Below are positions 11,540 to 23,096 of a stretch of 64,000 nt of DNA, in pieces. The notes under the pieces were generated by a model. It was not told the DNA's origin and did no database searches. It worked only from the letters and a program-made list of their open reading frames with translations. The stretch's first letter is position 1, and each line of letters starts with the position of its first letter. The stretch spans positions 10,269,062 through 10,333,061 of the forward strand of contig CM012955.1 in the NCBI GenBank assembly GCA_000181795.3. The letters are read 5' to 3'. This DNA is from Trichinella spiralis (lineage: Eukaryota > Nematoda > Enoplea > Trichinellida > Trichinellidae). A program made the translations under genes and the position numbers.

Positions 11540-14134
11540 CGTCTCCCGAAATATAACAATGGAAGACTATACTTTTCGGATTGAAGTTATCTAAAAAAAG
11601 AAAAACACAAATTGCTGAAACAGCAGCTCAACCCCATTCAGCTGATCATATTGCGCAAGAACCAAAGGCAAGAAAGCGCAAAAATCGGGAACAATAATGC
11701 AAATGCACAAGAAGCTTGTACAAGTTATCCTAAGAAATGTTTGAAAACATAAATAAAAATACACAATGCATAAATTCCACCTCAACCCAATTGCCAGTAT
11801 TCGGACTAGCCGTACAAGACGAGAAATTGTGGGAAAAATTCAGCAAAGACACACGCACACACAAAATAGCAGTTGATCACAGCGAAAAAGAAATTCAAAT
11901 GTGAAATGACCAAAGCCGACTGAACAGATCCGTTAAGTGAGACAGCACTCGTTTTGACAAACGAAGAAAGTCTGATTGTCAAGCAAGTCTCACCGACATT
12001 GAACACAGCTGCCGCATCAGACGTTCACTTACAAAGCAATCGTACATCTAAGGTGTACTGTAGGTAATCAGGTATCATTTCTGAGTACCTCACTGCCGTC
12101 CTAATTTGGTGTCGCTACAATGCCTTGGTGACACGAACGCCCCCAAATATACTGATTGAAAATTTAATGAAATTTATTGGCCAAACAGCGCAGCTAGCGA
12201 ATGCAAACCAATAAACGAAAAGGAAAACAACGCAACAATAGGATGATGAAGTCAACCTCCGTCATTTTAGCTTCATATAATATAGAATATAGAATATTAT
12301 ATTATATTACATTATATAATATATTATATATTATATTATACACTATATAATGATCATTTAATACCAAATGGTACAGTTGCTGTGCACTTCTACTTTTGTT
12401 ACTTATTTGTTAACAGACAAAATTTTATTATAAATTTTACCCAAAACAACCAGTTTTGTGGGACAGTAAAAAATTTTTATAGCAGGTAACAATCTTACCG
12501 TATGATCACTGCCATAATAGGTTCATCAAAAGGTCAGGTGTAATTGAAAAAGTGGAATGCAGGCTATTGAAAACTGTTGTAAAAATGGAGAAAAAATCAA
12601 ACAAAAATGTAATTTACGTGTTCACCTATTATACAGACGTTAAGCTGCATCATCGGCAACAACATCATCAAATAAATAAAATACAACAAACAAATGCAAA
12701 TGCACTTGGGAACGAATTACGAGAAAAAACCACTCTTTTAATACCCCCACGTTGTTGCTGCTTTTCGCGAGAAGAAAAGTTTCACAGACAATTTTGTCTA
12801 TTGAAAAAAAATCTAGTTTGTTTCTATCGTAAATAAACGATGCGTGCACAAATGGGATAATGAAATTTATAACGTTTAACAATAAAATGTACAACCTGTG
12901 CACAACTGTGCAAAATTTTCAAAATGAAAATTTTATTTTGAACCATTCGTTTGACATTAAGATGGAAAGCGTTGAATACGGTGCTCAAGTGATTCATCTC
13001 CCAAAAAGCAACATCTAGTTGAAAGGTTAAAAGAATTACACAAGGAACAGAAATTGAATTTTATAAAAGCGAGAAGTGTGAATACTAATCAATTGAAATA
13101 AATTGGAAAAGTCATTTGATCTGCTCATAATTGATAAAGAAAACAAACATGTCAAACAGATAACTAGTGTGAGATGAGATTTTGCGTTCTTAAAAGTAAT
13201 AAATAATGACTGTTAATTTTTCACTGCTGCTTTAATTTATGTTTGGCTAGATGCAAGATTGAAATCACACGTTAAAAAAAATCATAATCTGAAACTCGAA
13301 GCAGGAGAGACGTGAACAAAGAAACATATTCTAACGTAACAATTACCACAGCGCTTTACGACGTTTTATTAAAAATAAAATAAATAATAATTATGCATAC
13401 CGTCATAAAAAGTTTTAGTGAGCAAGATATTCTTCTTCTACTTTTCCAACTCTGCTTTGCAAACTAACGAATCACCGCAAACTTTCAAATAACAATGAAA
13501 ACTGATGTACAGTATTCTTTGTGACTCTCATGTTAATAAAAATCACTGCAAAAGGAAAAGAAAATAAAAAATCACTGCAGTATCAGTGATATTTGATACA
13601 AGCATACAATCATTATCATATTACAATTGAACTGCTACTAATTAATATAAAAAATTTTGTAGCAGTTTTATCTTCATAATATATATATACTTATACTTCA
13701 ATGTACTTGGTAGTTGAATATTTGCAATTCAATGCATTCATTCATCCGTGATAACTACGATTAGCAAGAACAAACACTGATTCATTATCATTTTGCAGTA
13801 TATTATCATAAATAACGAATTTACGAGCACGTAAAATGTTAGCATTGTACAAAGTGCATTTATCGACCAATAGGTTCATTCTTTTCTTTCTTCAACATTG
13901 ATAAGATGCATTCTTGAACAGAATATTCATTGTTGAATGAAGCGTAGTTTATTTACCGGACGTGTTTCATCATGCTTGAAAAAGAACAACAACCATCATG
14001 AACTACGTAAAAGCTAGGCGAAAAAGAAACAAGAATATGCAAATAGGAATTATGAAATCAACAACTGAACGTATGATCAATCTATTGAAATAAATGTGAT
14101 GAAAAGGAAAAAAAGGAAAAATCTACAAATGTCA
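11540..14134. other. Region between CK1 gamma and ADPGK
   Basis: A TTTTTTTAG acceptor lies at 11591-11600, and the 51 bases between it and the CK1 gamma start codon are its likely 5' UTR. The rest is AT-rich, with an A/T-only palindromic tract near 12275-12351. No gene is supported. Confidence 0.55.
12275..12351. repeat. A/T-only palindromic tract
   Basis: About 75 bases made almost only of A and T, built from overlapping TATAAT/ATTATA units that can pair with themselves. Probably a degenerate AT microsatellite. Confidence 0.7.
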
Positions 14135-15939
14135 TTAGTATAGTTTGAAAAATTGCGAATACATCAAAGCGTTGGCGTCGACCGCCTGAGCAACGCCGAC
14201 TGTTTTGGCCGGATGCTTGCAAAGCAATATTGGCGTGTAGATGAAAAGCACCTCTTCGCGCATCCAGCTGGTTATTGGGTTGTGAGCGTTGAATCGGTAC
14301 TTGCGGTCGGTGCTCTTATCGACCAGATGCACTTCGCTGACTCGAAGTTCCAGCGAGTCGAGATCGCCGCCAGATTTTTTCTGACCACAGGCTATTTCGG
14401 CTGCTGCCACAGCGCCAGCGGCCAACGAGGCGGCGCCGTTCGACCATTCAGTACCCCGGGTGGCGATCATGTGGAACGTCAAACTGTGCACATAGACCCT
14501 ACCGAGACGGAAGTATCGACGTTTGGAATTTTCTTCAGATTTCCTAGGACCGTATTCATGCAGCAGCCAATCCAAAATTTCCGTCGCCTTATGGGCGTGG
14601 ATGGTGATCGACTTGAGCGGATACTGGTCCGCGTACGGTCCACCACCAACATGAGATATAATCATCAACTCTTGTTCAGAAAGTGCCAACGAATCCACGT
14701 AAGGTATTACCTGAAAATTGGCACAATATTAATAATCGGACAATTTTGTAGAAAAAGAAAGAACAAAAAAAGCACCTTGTGTAAAAGCATTTTCACGAAT
14801 TCTTTGTTCGACATGTGGCCGAGTTCCAAATGGAAAGGTATCCGTCGTCTTGCTTGATTTAAATTACGCTTAATGACAGTCAATTTTTCTGTCCAAAGTT
14901 CTTTCGCTTGAAATTCCAACAAATGCAGGCCAGTCAGCACTATCAGATCTGGTCGAAAGTTTGGAATCGTGTTGAAGAACATGTCAATAATAATTGCGCT
15001 ACTACTGAAAAAACAAACAAACAAACAATCGAATTAATTAATCGAATTGAAAAACAAACGCCTCTTATATCAACCTGAAATGATCGTGAGATGTGATAAA
15101 GCGACTATAGCTGGGAGCGACGTAATCACCCCACGTCTCACCATATCGAAATTCCATGATCAAATGATATTCGTCTCGAGCGATGACGGTCGAATTTTGC
15201 GTTGATATTCTCGGATGCAAAAGCGCTTTCAATTTTGGACCAATCGGACCGACCAGAACCACTTCGGCATGTTCGAAATCGGAAGCAATGTTGTGCGCTA
15301 TCAAAGCTGCATTGCCTCCAATTGCAGCCTGAAATAGTTCCATTCACCAATTGTGCAGAAAGAACAAAAATCACAAATGCGCACAAATCACCTCGGCTGA
15401 AGACAGTTTCGTCTCGGCTACGCTGATCAGTTCGTTGAAAAGAGCCGAATTAGCTACAAATCGTTCAGTTGGAACTCCACGACTGAAGCTCAACGCGAAC
15501 ATCTCCTCCACTTGCTGTAAAGTTTGAATTTCGTGGTGATCAACCGCCGAACTAGGATGTACATTCAATCTGGACATCATCTGAGTACCCGAGACGATCA
15601 GATCCACATCACTGTTTATACTGAAATAGAGTAATCACTCAAATGACACGATTTGATGAAGTTCAACACAAATAAACAACTAAATATGCCAATAATTACT
15701 TCGATTATACATTGTTCAAAATCAAAGCTAGTCCAATGAATGAAATCACCCTACCCGATGAGGATATTCTTGAATTGGATAGAAGGCACTTGCATCATTT
15801 TTTGCCAAGATTTGATCAAAGCCTCTTCCATAAAAAAAGGCACTTTGTGATCAGGTTTCGTGTAAACGCTGTACAAATAAGACACAAACGCAGCTGTTAA
15901 ACCGGCTATTAGAAGCCGATTTGACGACGATTCAACCAT
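14135..15939 (-). CDS. adpgk: ADP-dependent glucokinase, probably catalytically altered
   Basis: Five exons join in phase to 490 residues (human ADPGK is 497): 15755..15939, 15392..15620, 15075..15328, 14776..15004 and 14135..14710. The family phosphorylates glucose with ADP and sits at the ER. An N-terminal hydrophobic stretch, LLIAGLTAAFVSYLYSVY, fits a signal anchor. Family hallmarks seen are GINSDVDLIVSG, GGNAALIAH, VGPIGPKL, DLIVLTGLHLLE and the HLE motif at 281-283. Two active-site motifs deviate: NEQE is SEQE (Ser310 for Asn), and the catalytic GxGD motif reads GVAQ at 471-474, replacing the general-base Asp with Gln. The frame stays open and conserved around both, so this is not simple decay. 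The start ATG at 15939 follows an AG acceptor by 8 bases. The gene is divergent to DNAJC17 across 1.2 kb. Family identity is near certain; loss of activity is inferred. Confidence 0.95.
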
Positions 15940-17181
15940 GGAGAAGCCTAATTTCAAAACAAAATTAAAAATAAAGCTTTGTTAAATTTCACTATAAACA
16001 ACAACAATTTCACAGTAACCCTTTCAATTCAAAAAAATAAATCAAATGAACTTACTACAACTTATTTCGCACCTCGAAACCAATTTGTTCAAAAGCAGAT
16101 GCTATTTCAATTCTAGTAAAACAGGTTCAAATGTAAAACTGTGTTGTCAATTTTTAACCAGTTTCAAATTTCAATGAAATATTACTGCGAAAGAAAATGC
16201 CGCATCTACCACCGCACAGACAATACTGTCAACCGATGGCTAACAATATTGCACAGTGTCATCAATAAGCTAAAAAGAGCCAAATCGCCACTCCCATGGA
16301 TACGTTCAAATTGCTGCTGTTTGTCACTGCCAAACTGGTCTCTTTACGCTAAAAGGCAATCACAATGACAACATTAATCGTCTGTTCCATTTTAAGTCAA
16401 TAAAAAAATGTTCAGAAAATACACATCTTATTACGCGTCATAAATAAGTGTTTGAAACTGGGAAACTCTTTTTTTAGAAATAAATAGAATTTTACTAAAT
16501 TTAGACGAAAAAAATTTAACTCACGTCATTTGGTAAAATACATGGAACAAAAAAAATTAAAATTCATTAATTTAAAGAAAAAAAATCACATTTTAAATGT
16601 ACAAAAGCAAATGACACAAAATTTTCATTCAGAAATAAAAAACAATATGCATCAAGTAAACATGGAATACTGTAACTAAAATAAAATTAAGATGAAATTT
16701 GGAAATGCGACTTGAATTGATCATCCTTTGCATTCTTTTTATGGCTGTTAAATGAAGAAAGAAAAAGAATTAATATCTGTTAGTAAATGACATATGAAAA
16801 AGCTAATATTAGGTCAAGAACAACTTTTTGAATTACACTGATAATGTTTGAAACTAAAAGAATACAGCTAGCATTTACAAATTTCCCGATGTAAAATCAT
16901 TTATTAATTATAAAAAATTAACAATTTCAATTGAAATTATTAGCTTTCAAAAAATTATTCATACTTGAAAATTACAATTATACCGTGTCATAACTTGATC
17001 AAAGTTGATTAATGTAGTGCAGAAGAGTATAAATTTTAATGGCTGATTTCTAAGCGGGTTTCTTTTTACGCATTAATTGGCCTTTCTCTATTAATATCTT
17101 TTAACTCACATTTCATTTATATAATAGAAGTGATTTCGTTTCCTTTGAAGTTTTTTAAATTAAAAAAAATTATTTTAGAAA
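15940..17181. other. Shared divergent upstream region of ADPGK and DNAJC17
   Basis: About 1.2 kb lies between two start codons facing away from each other. It is AT-rich and has acceptors directly before both ATGs (TTGAAATTAG at 15948-15957 on the minus strand, TTATTTTAG ending at 17178 on the plus strand). No gene was seen inside. Confidence 0.6.
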
Positions 17182-18515
17182 ATGTCTAAAACAGAAAAAT
17201 TAGATTTTGATCCTTATGAGTTGTTGGAAGTTGATGAAGATGCTACAGAGAACGATGTTATAAAAGCTTATCGAAAGCAAGCTTTGAAATGGCATCCGGA
17301 CAAAAATCCCGACTGCAAAGAGCGAGGTTTGCATTTTAGCACTTAGTTTCATAGTATTTCAATGTATTGGATGTTGTACTTTGAAAACTTTTGCGTTTGT
17401 GTATATTGGGTGCATTGGTAAATGAATATAAAGGTTTTGTTGGGCTTCTTTTCCAAAGAATTTGATTTTAGCGTCGGCAATGTTTTTGAAAATATCTCGA
17501 TCGTTGGAAATTCTTACCGATGCTAGCGCTCGAGCTGCACTTAACCATTTGCGAAAAGCTAAACGAGAAGCTAAGAAGCGTTTTGAGCATTTGGACAGTA
17601 AGCGTCGAAAACTGCGAGAAGGTAAGTTAAGTTGTAAGAAATATTTTCCCTTATTAAAGACAACTATTGCTACTATACAAAAGATGATTTGCAGAGTTGG
17701 AGGTACGCGAAAATGAAGTAAATTTGAAAAAAGAAGAAGAACAGCAAGCTTATAAAGATCTAGCTACGGAGGTATTTGTGGTTTGCATTGAATAGCTTCA
17801 GTTTTTTAATGAATATTATTCTGTTTTAGATTGAACGACTGCGAAAAGCGGGTTCGAAAATTTTACAGCAAGAACGAGAAAAAGTTGAGAAGAAAGTTCG
17901 AGAGGAGCGAAAGCCCTCAAACATTAGTCATTCTGACTTTGTTCTTAAAGTAAATGGCAACTTTTAATATATATATATATATTTATTTATTTATTTGAAA
18001 AATTTACTCACCAATTTGTCAAATGGATGTTTCTTCATTTCGCTTCTTGCTCTACTTTACAGCCATTTGTAAAGCACAGTTGATTTTTATTTCAGGTAAA
18101 ATGGGATGATTCAGCGGGAAATGTTTCTGAAGAATCAATTCGTGAACAGTTTGAAAAAGTGACAAATGAGAAAATGTTCCATTCAATGAACGTATTTGCA
18201 TATTCAATATTTTAGTTTTGCGTAGTGGAAGATGTTATTGTTAGCAAAGGTTTGAAAAAGTTCGCCATTTTGAGCTTTGGCAGTGAGGAAGCGATGTCGA
18301 AAGCGAAAGCAGCATGCGATGGTTCGGCGGTGCCGTTTCGATACGCGTCGGACAAATCGAAGCAATGTGACCAAGCTACCGAAACTACTGCAGAATTCAA
18401 TCCAACGAATGAATATCTCGATCGAACCACACTCAAAGGACATTTACAGTTTGAAAGTGATATATTATCCCGAATGCGCGAAGCTGCCTTGAAACAAAAT
18501 GCCTCCAAACAGTAG
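17182..18515 (+). CDS. dnajc17: DNAJC17-like J-domain and RRM protein
   Basis: Six exons join in phase to 284 residues: 17182..17326, 17472..17621, 17695..17771, 17830..17949, 18096..18158 and 18216..18515. DNAJC17 is a nuclear, splicing-associated J-protein. The J domain starts at about residue 9 ([20 protein letters not shown]) with HPD at 38-40. A charged coiled coil follows (about 74-155: [32 protein letters not shown]). An RRM-like fold runs from VKWDD at 165 through [19 protein letters not shown], and the tail [15 protein letters not shown] matches the family end. The length fits the roughly 300-residue human protein. The ATG lies 3 bases after a TTTTAG acceptor. The introns are small (57-146 nt), and an AATAAA lies about 290 bases past the stop. 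The order and spacing of domains make the call secure. Confidence 0.95.
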
Positions 18516-18801
18516 CGAGTGAACAGATTTTATGGCGCATGTTTTAGCAGTTCTAATTAATTAAAAACTCGGCCATATGTACACAATTGTGTGTATCACT
18601 ATTATTATTGCTGCTTATGCTATGCTGAATTGTGTCAAGCTTATGATGTTCAAATAATGAGTGATAAGATAAGAAAATGAATTGTGTAAATTTTTACAGC
18701 GTAGTCATCTGCTGTAATGTGGAACAACTTCTCCAAATATATGGTCTGATGGATATTAGTTCACTGTTAAAATGTTATAAAATCACACTTCCATTCAGTT
18801 G

Positions 18802-18808
18802 AAATAAA
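18802..18808 (+). terminator. Candidate poly(A) signal of DNAJC17
   Basis: AATAAA within GAAATAAAAATTTTT, about 290 bases downstream of the stop. Position and context fit; usage is not shown. Confidence 0.45.
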
Positions 18809-20604
18809 AATTTTTCACATTAAATATTCTAAAATGCTACATCTTTAGTAAAATGATATCACCATGTTGAATGCTTTGTAATACGCTTAATCAATTTGAC
18901 CACGGGTGTCGAACAAAATAGATTTATCATTTCTTCCCATGAGTATTTTCTTTTAATGAAAAATACAATCTCGACTGTATAAAAAAAGTTCACCTAAAAC
19001 GTGAACATTTAGACAAGTTGAACAACGGTTGTATTAGGGCATATTTTATTGCAAAATAGCACTGACCTGTTATTTGTTTGGCAGGTTAGAAATATGCAAA
19101 TGATGGTGTTATCTATGAATTTATCTATGATAAGTGATTTTCTTTCGTATCTTATAATCGTGAATTTTCTTCTTAACATAATGCGAGTTGTTTGAGCACA
19201 CAGCTCATAACGTGTTCTGATATTTTATCATATTAATGCTATCATCAAAAATTACAAAAAGTAAAAGAACCCCGTGTAATAATATAACTGTACGTGTACA
19301 TGATACGTTTAGATTTTATTTCAAGCTTTGCATTCAATTTTTAAACTTAAACTATTATGGGATTTTGATTTACTTTACGATAACATTAGTATATTAGAAT
19401 TTTTAAAAACAGTTCTCGTAACATCATAGTATACTGTAAAATTGTACAGAAATGTAAGTACAAATTGTTTCGTGTTTGTTAAAAGTGAAAATAATACAAG
19501 TAATTGGTTTGCAACAAATAATACCGTAATTTTATTAATAAAATTAAAATTAATTTTCAACTTATGACAATTTTATAGATACTGTACCATTTGGTCTGTA
19601 GCTCATCGATTTCATAACTATTGAGTTGTGTGTATGATAGATTTCGATTAGTTTTCTCATTAAAATACATCCTTATCAAAGTCAACGTAAGTTTATCAAT
19701 AAATATACAAAATAGTGCAAAACGACAATGAAAAATTGTAGCAACCGCATACCCCGATTTGTGTATTTGAAATTTAGACGCACCCGTCGATTGCAGATGA
19801 AAACATCGTCAACATCGTAAATTAGAATACATTTTCATCGTGAAATTTGTAACAACTTTGCATAATGGTCGCCGTTGTTGGTTCAAGCTCGCCGCTTGAA
19901 CGAGCACCGAATACGTTCGCACGGGCAGTTTGAAACAGTTGAATTCAACGCATAAAATTCAAATTTCACTTCGGTTGAAATGCGAAGAAAAAAGTTGTAT
20001 ATTTTTTCTATTCGTGGGAATCGAAGGAATCAATTAATAATCATCAAAAGCGAAAGTTTCGATTGATTGATTTGCAGCAATTGAAATGTCACCAACAAAA
20101 GCGAGCGAGTGCACTGTAAAGCTGAAGGTGTTGCAAAATTGCATTGTATTGTTGAAAGTAACACATTGGAGAAGAATAAAAAACTTATTTTTCAAACAAA
20201 CAGAGAAAATTATTTGTTGGTGTTCGAAAATAAAATGTACATTATGTTTCGTTTTCCATTTTCAATTATGCAGAATGGAGAAAGAAAATTTTCCGTTCCA
20301 TTCTTAGTGCTAATGCAAAAGTGACTTTTCTCTCTTTCTTTTACTTTCTTTCTCTTTTCACTGCCTATCTGTACAACATTGTAACGTTGAACATGTGAAA
20401 ATTGTCACGTGAAAAGAAACAATAATAATAATATTGTAATGAAAAATTAATACTTGAATTTCTAAAACTGTGAAAGAAAGCAAAAGAAATAAAAACTGGC
20501 TTGCTTGGGACCATTAACCACCGGCTTGCATGTAATCCAGTGTTGGTGGAAATTTTCGAAAATTGAGACGCAAAATAATACAATAAGCTTTTAAATTGGA
20601 AAGC

Positions 20605-20637
<33 letters not shown>
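20605..20637. repeat. (AAT)11 microsatellite
   Basis: Eleven trinucleotide units in the convergent 3' region. Confidence 0.95.
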
Positions 20638-20638
<1 letters not shown>

Positions 20639-20848
20639 TGCAAACAAAAAAACAACTGGAAAGACGCGCGTGATTGATGCTAAGCTGTGAGGTTGATTTG
20701 TGACAAAAAGTAATATTCAAAGCTGAGGAGGATATTTAAATTTTGAAGAATGAGAAATTTGCTGAATAATTTCCAAGCGACAGACAGAGAAAATGAGTGA
20801 ACAGAAATAGCAAGTGAATAATTGGAATAAAATACCGGAAAATGAGTG

Positions 20849-20870
20849 GTGAGTGAGTGAGTGAGTGAGT
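20849..20870. repeat. (GTGA)5 microsatellite
   Basis: A short tetranucleotide run about 45 bases beyond the stop codon of the zinc-finger gene, probably in its 3' UTR. Confidence 0.85.
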
Positions 20871-20912
20871 TAGATGATCGACGGTCACTGGGGTTCTTTT
20901 GAGGAGTGATTT

Positions 20913-22709
20913 TCACTGTAGTAATTGGTCTTGTTCGTCTGCTGCTGCTGCTGCCGCCGCTTCGGGCGTAGCCTCCGGTCTGGGCGAACGGACGTTGATG
21001 GCCGAAATCGACGAAGCCAAGTTGGTGATGCCGTGCTCGACTGGAGACAGACTGTGCACTGTCAACGGTGCAACCGGTGTCAAGAAGTTGTACGCCGCTT
21101 CGGGAGGCGGGTAGTAGAACAGCGACCTCAGACGGGGATCCATCAGCGAAATAACTTGGGCGTTAGTCGGATTCGACTCCTGGCCGGCGGCGGGTTCGAC
21201 CGCCGGATTCGCGTCACCGTCGGCTGCAAGTTGGGCGGGGTCGACCGCCGTATTCGAAGCCCCGGAACGCGAACGTCTGTTGGCGCGTTGGTTGTGACCG
21301 CCTCTCGTCGTATTGTTGTGAGTACGAGCATGGCGGGTGATCAGATCCCGTCGACTGGCCGCATACGGGCAAACCGGGCATTGGTAGGGCTTCTCGCCGG
21401 TATGCGTGCGCTTGTGGGTACTCAGATGGTCACTGCGCGAAAATAGCTGACCACAAGTGCGACAGGAGTAAGGCTTGACGCCGGTGTGCAGGCGCATGTG
21501 CCGCGTGAGCATGTCGCTCCGGCTGAATGTCTTCTGGCAGACCGAGCAGACGTGCGATTTGGTCCTGGGCGGCTTGGGCGGCTTAGGAGGTTCGGCGGAA
21601 CCGCCGGCTGAAGCCTCGTGGCTCTTCTCCATGTGCTTCAAATAACGGGCGCGTGATTTGAACTCTTGACAACAAATGGAACACGAATACGCGCACGGCG
21701 ATGTCGAATTCACCGGTTCGCAGTGGTCGACGTTGGCAGGCGGCGGTTGGGGAGATGCGGCCAGTGGGCGTGCAGGATAGAACGCCACCGGACCGAACTG
21801 CTCGCCAATGCCGGCGATCACGTGCACAGGTGGCGCTGTCAAGGTCATTGTTGGCGCCGGAGCTTGGAAACAAGCAGGTAGCGGCAAGCCGCCTATGCGC
21901 ACGCCCGCAGACATTGAACTGAAAAGCGACGGGAAGCTGAAACGGTAGCCAGTCAGCGACGACCTCTGACTCAGCGTCTGTGCCAACAGCATCGTTCCGT
22001 GCGTGGGCGTGGCGTCGACCAGCAGCTTTTTCTCTTCGTGAAAATTCTGGTCGCAAGACGGTCCCGGTTCCAGGCTAGTACTTCTGGTGCAGTGAGACTG
22101 CTGTGGCTGTTGTTCCTTCTGCTGACGCCGATGCGGATGCGGATGCAGATGCTGTTGTGGTTGCTGTTGCTGTTGCTGCTTCTTCTTCTTATTGTGTGCA
22201 CTGCGACTGGATGCATCATTCTGGCCCGGCGACGTTTCAGCCCTGCTCGTTGCTCCGCTGACAAAACAGTCGCTGTCTGACAAACTACGCCCACGCAGGG
22301 CAGCGGTTTTGGCGTGGTCGAACGAAAACCGTGAACGTTCAGCACCGGCAGTGGACTCGAATTGGTCAACGTCGGAAAATGGCGACACCGGTCCGGGGCT
22401 GAACGTCAGACAAGGACTGGGCAAATCTTCCTTGTAATCCGAGTCCGGGTCGGTTAAGTCCGAATTTGAGCTCTTCTTCTCCCTGAACACGGTCCAGGAC
22501 GAGTTGTTGACGCTCGAACACAAGCTGGACGCGTATCCACTGGACGAATATACGGACAACAGGTCGCTCTTGTTGTCGTTGACCACCGGAGACGGAGGGT
22601 CCGGCGAGTCGACCGACGACGGTGGTTCCGGAACGTCGACAACCACCTCTGGCATTTTCAAAGCAACCATCGATGACGTGCCGCGAACAGTGCTCTCCGA
22701 CGTGGACAT
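20913..22709 (-). CDS. C2H2 zinc-finger transcription factor, four fingers
   Basis: A single exon encodes about 598 residues. Near the middle is one isolated finger, CSICCQEF...HMEKSH (about 340-365). A proline linker (PPKPPKPPRTK) then leads to three tandem fingers with TGEKP-type linkers (about 385-460). Their helices read RSDMLTR, RSDHLST and RRDLITR, which is EGR/KLF/WT1-like and points to a G-rich DNA target. The N-terminal half is acidic and Ser-rich (activation-like), with a Gln/His-rich stretch around 175-205 and a poly-Ala tail before QDQLLQ. I cannot name the orthologue securely. The start ATG at 22709 lies 26 bases after a TTTCAG acceptor. A TTG a few codons earlier keeps the frame open but is not a likely start. 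The gene is far more GC-rich than its surroundings. A nuclear DNA-binding role is certain from the fingers; its targets are inferred. Confidence 0.93.
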   Translation of the reverse strand: MSTSESTVRGTSSMVALKMPEVVVDVPEPPSSVDSPDPPSPVVNDNKSDLLSVYSSSGYASSLCSSVNNSSWTVFREKKSSNSDLTDPDSDYKEDLPSPCLTFSPGPVSPFSDVDQFESTAGAERSRFSFDHAKTAALRGRSLSDSDCFVSGATSRAETSPGQNDASSRSAHNKKKKQQQQQQPQQHLHPHPHRRQQKEQQPQQSHCTRSTSLEPGPSCDQNFHEEKKLLVDATPTHGTMLLAQTLSQRSSLTGYRFSFPSLFSSMSAGVRIGGLPLPACFQAPAPTMTLTAPPVHVIAGIGEQFGPVAFYPARPLAASPQPPPANVDHCEPVNSTSPCAYSCSICCQEFKSRARYLKHMEKSHEASAGGSAEPPKPPKPPRTKSHVCSVCQKTFSRSDMLTRHMRLHTGVKPYSCRTCGQLFSRSDHLSTHKRTHTGEKPYQCPVCPYAASRRDLITRHARTHNNTTRGGHNQRANRRSRSGASNTAVDPAQLAADGDANPAVEPAAGQESNPTNAQVISLMDPRLRSLFYYPPPEAAYNFLTPVAPLTVHSLSPVEHGITNLASSISAINVRSPRPEATPEAAAAAAADEQDQLLQ

Positions 22710-23075
22710 GCTCTTCAACTACAATTCAGGCAAACCTGAAATTACAAAAATAAATGCACAAACAAACAAACAAACAAGTAAACAAGTAAATAAACAAAAG
22801 CTGATCGTTGGAAATGAGAGAATAGAATCGCACTGCGAATAGGTTTGCCGTGAAATTCGAAACTGAACCTACTGTCGCATGGAAAAATGTGGCGTGGCAA
22901 AAATGAAAAAGCACGAAACGGAACAATTTTGAACGTCGAATCCGAAAACAGGTTCCATACGCCGAAAGCCGGTTGCGCGCAGACGGCCGGCTAACGGTCG
23001 TTTTGATTGATGCGACGTGCAGTTGCCGTTAACGAATATCACAAAAGGGGGATCAATTGGTGTACGGTGACGACG

Positions 23076-23096
23076 TTGGTCCCAAATTGGAACCAA
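23076..23096. promoter_or_regulatory. 21-bp near-perfect inverted repeat upstream of the zinc-finger gene
   Basis: Arms TTGGTCCCAA and TTGGAACCAA surround a single A with one mismatch. The repeat lies about 370 bases upstream of the start codon inside a GC-richer island. A dimeric binding site is an inference. Confidence 0.4.

Larger units (their letters stand above)
18516..20912. other. Convergent 3' region between DNAJC17 and the zinc-finger gene
   Basis: Two genes face each other across 2.4 kb of AT-rich DNA. It holds the probable 3' UTRs, an (AAT) run at 20605-20637 and a GTGA run at 20849-20870. No further gene is supported. Confidence 0.55.

Noticed and set aside
14153-14857. 234-codon plus-strand open frame
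   Set aside because: It is the antisense shadow of the ADPGK last exons, whose protein matches its family throughout.
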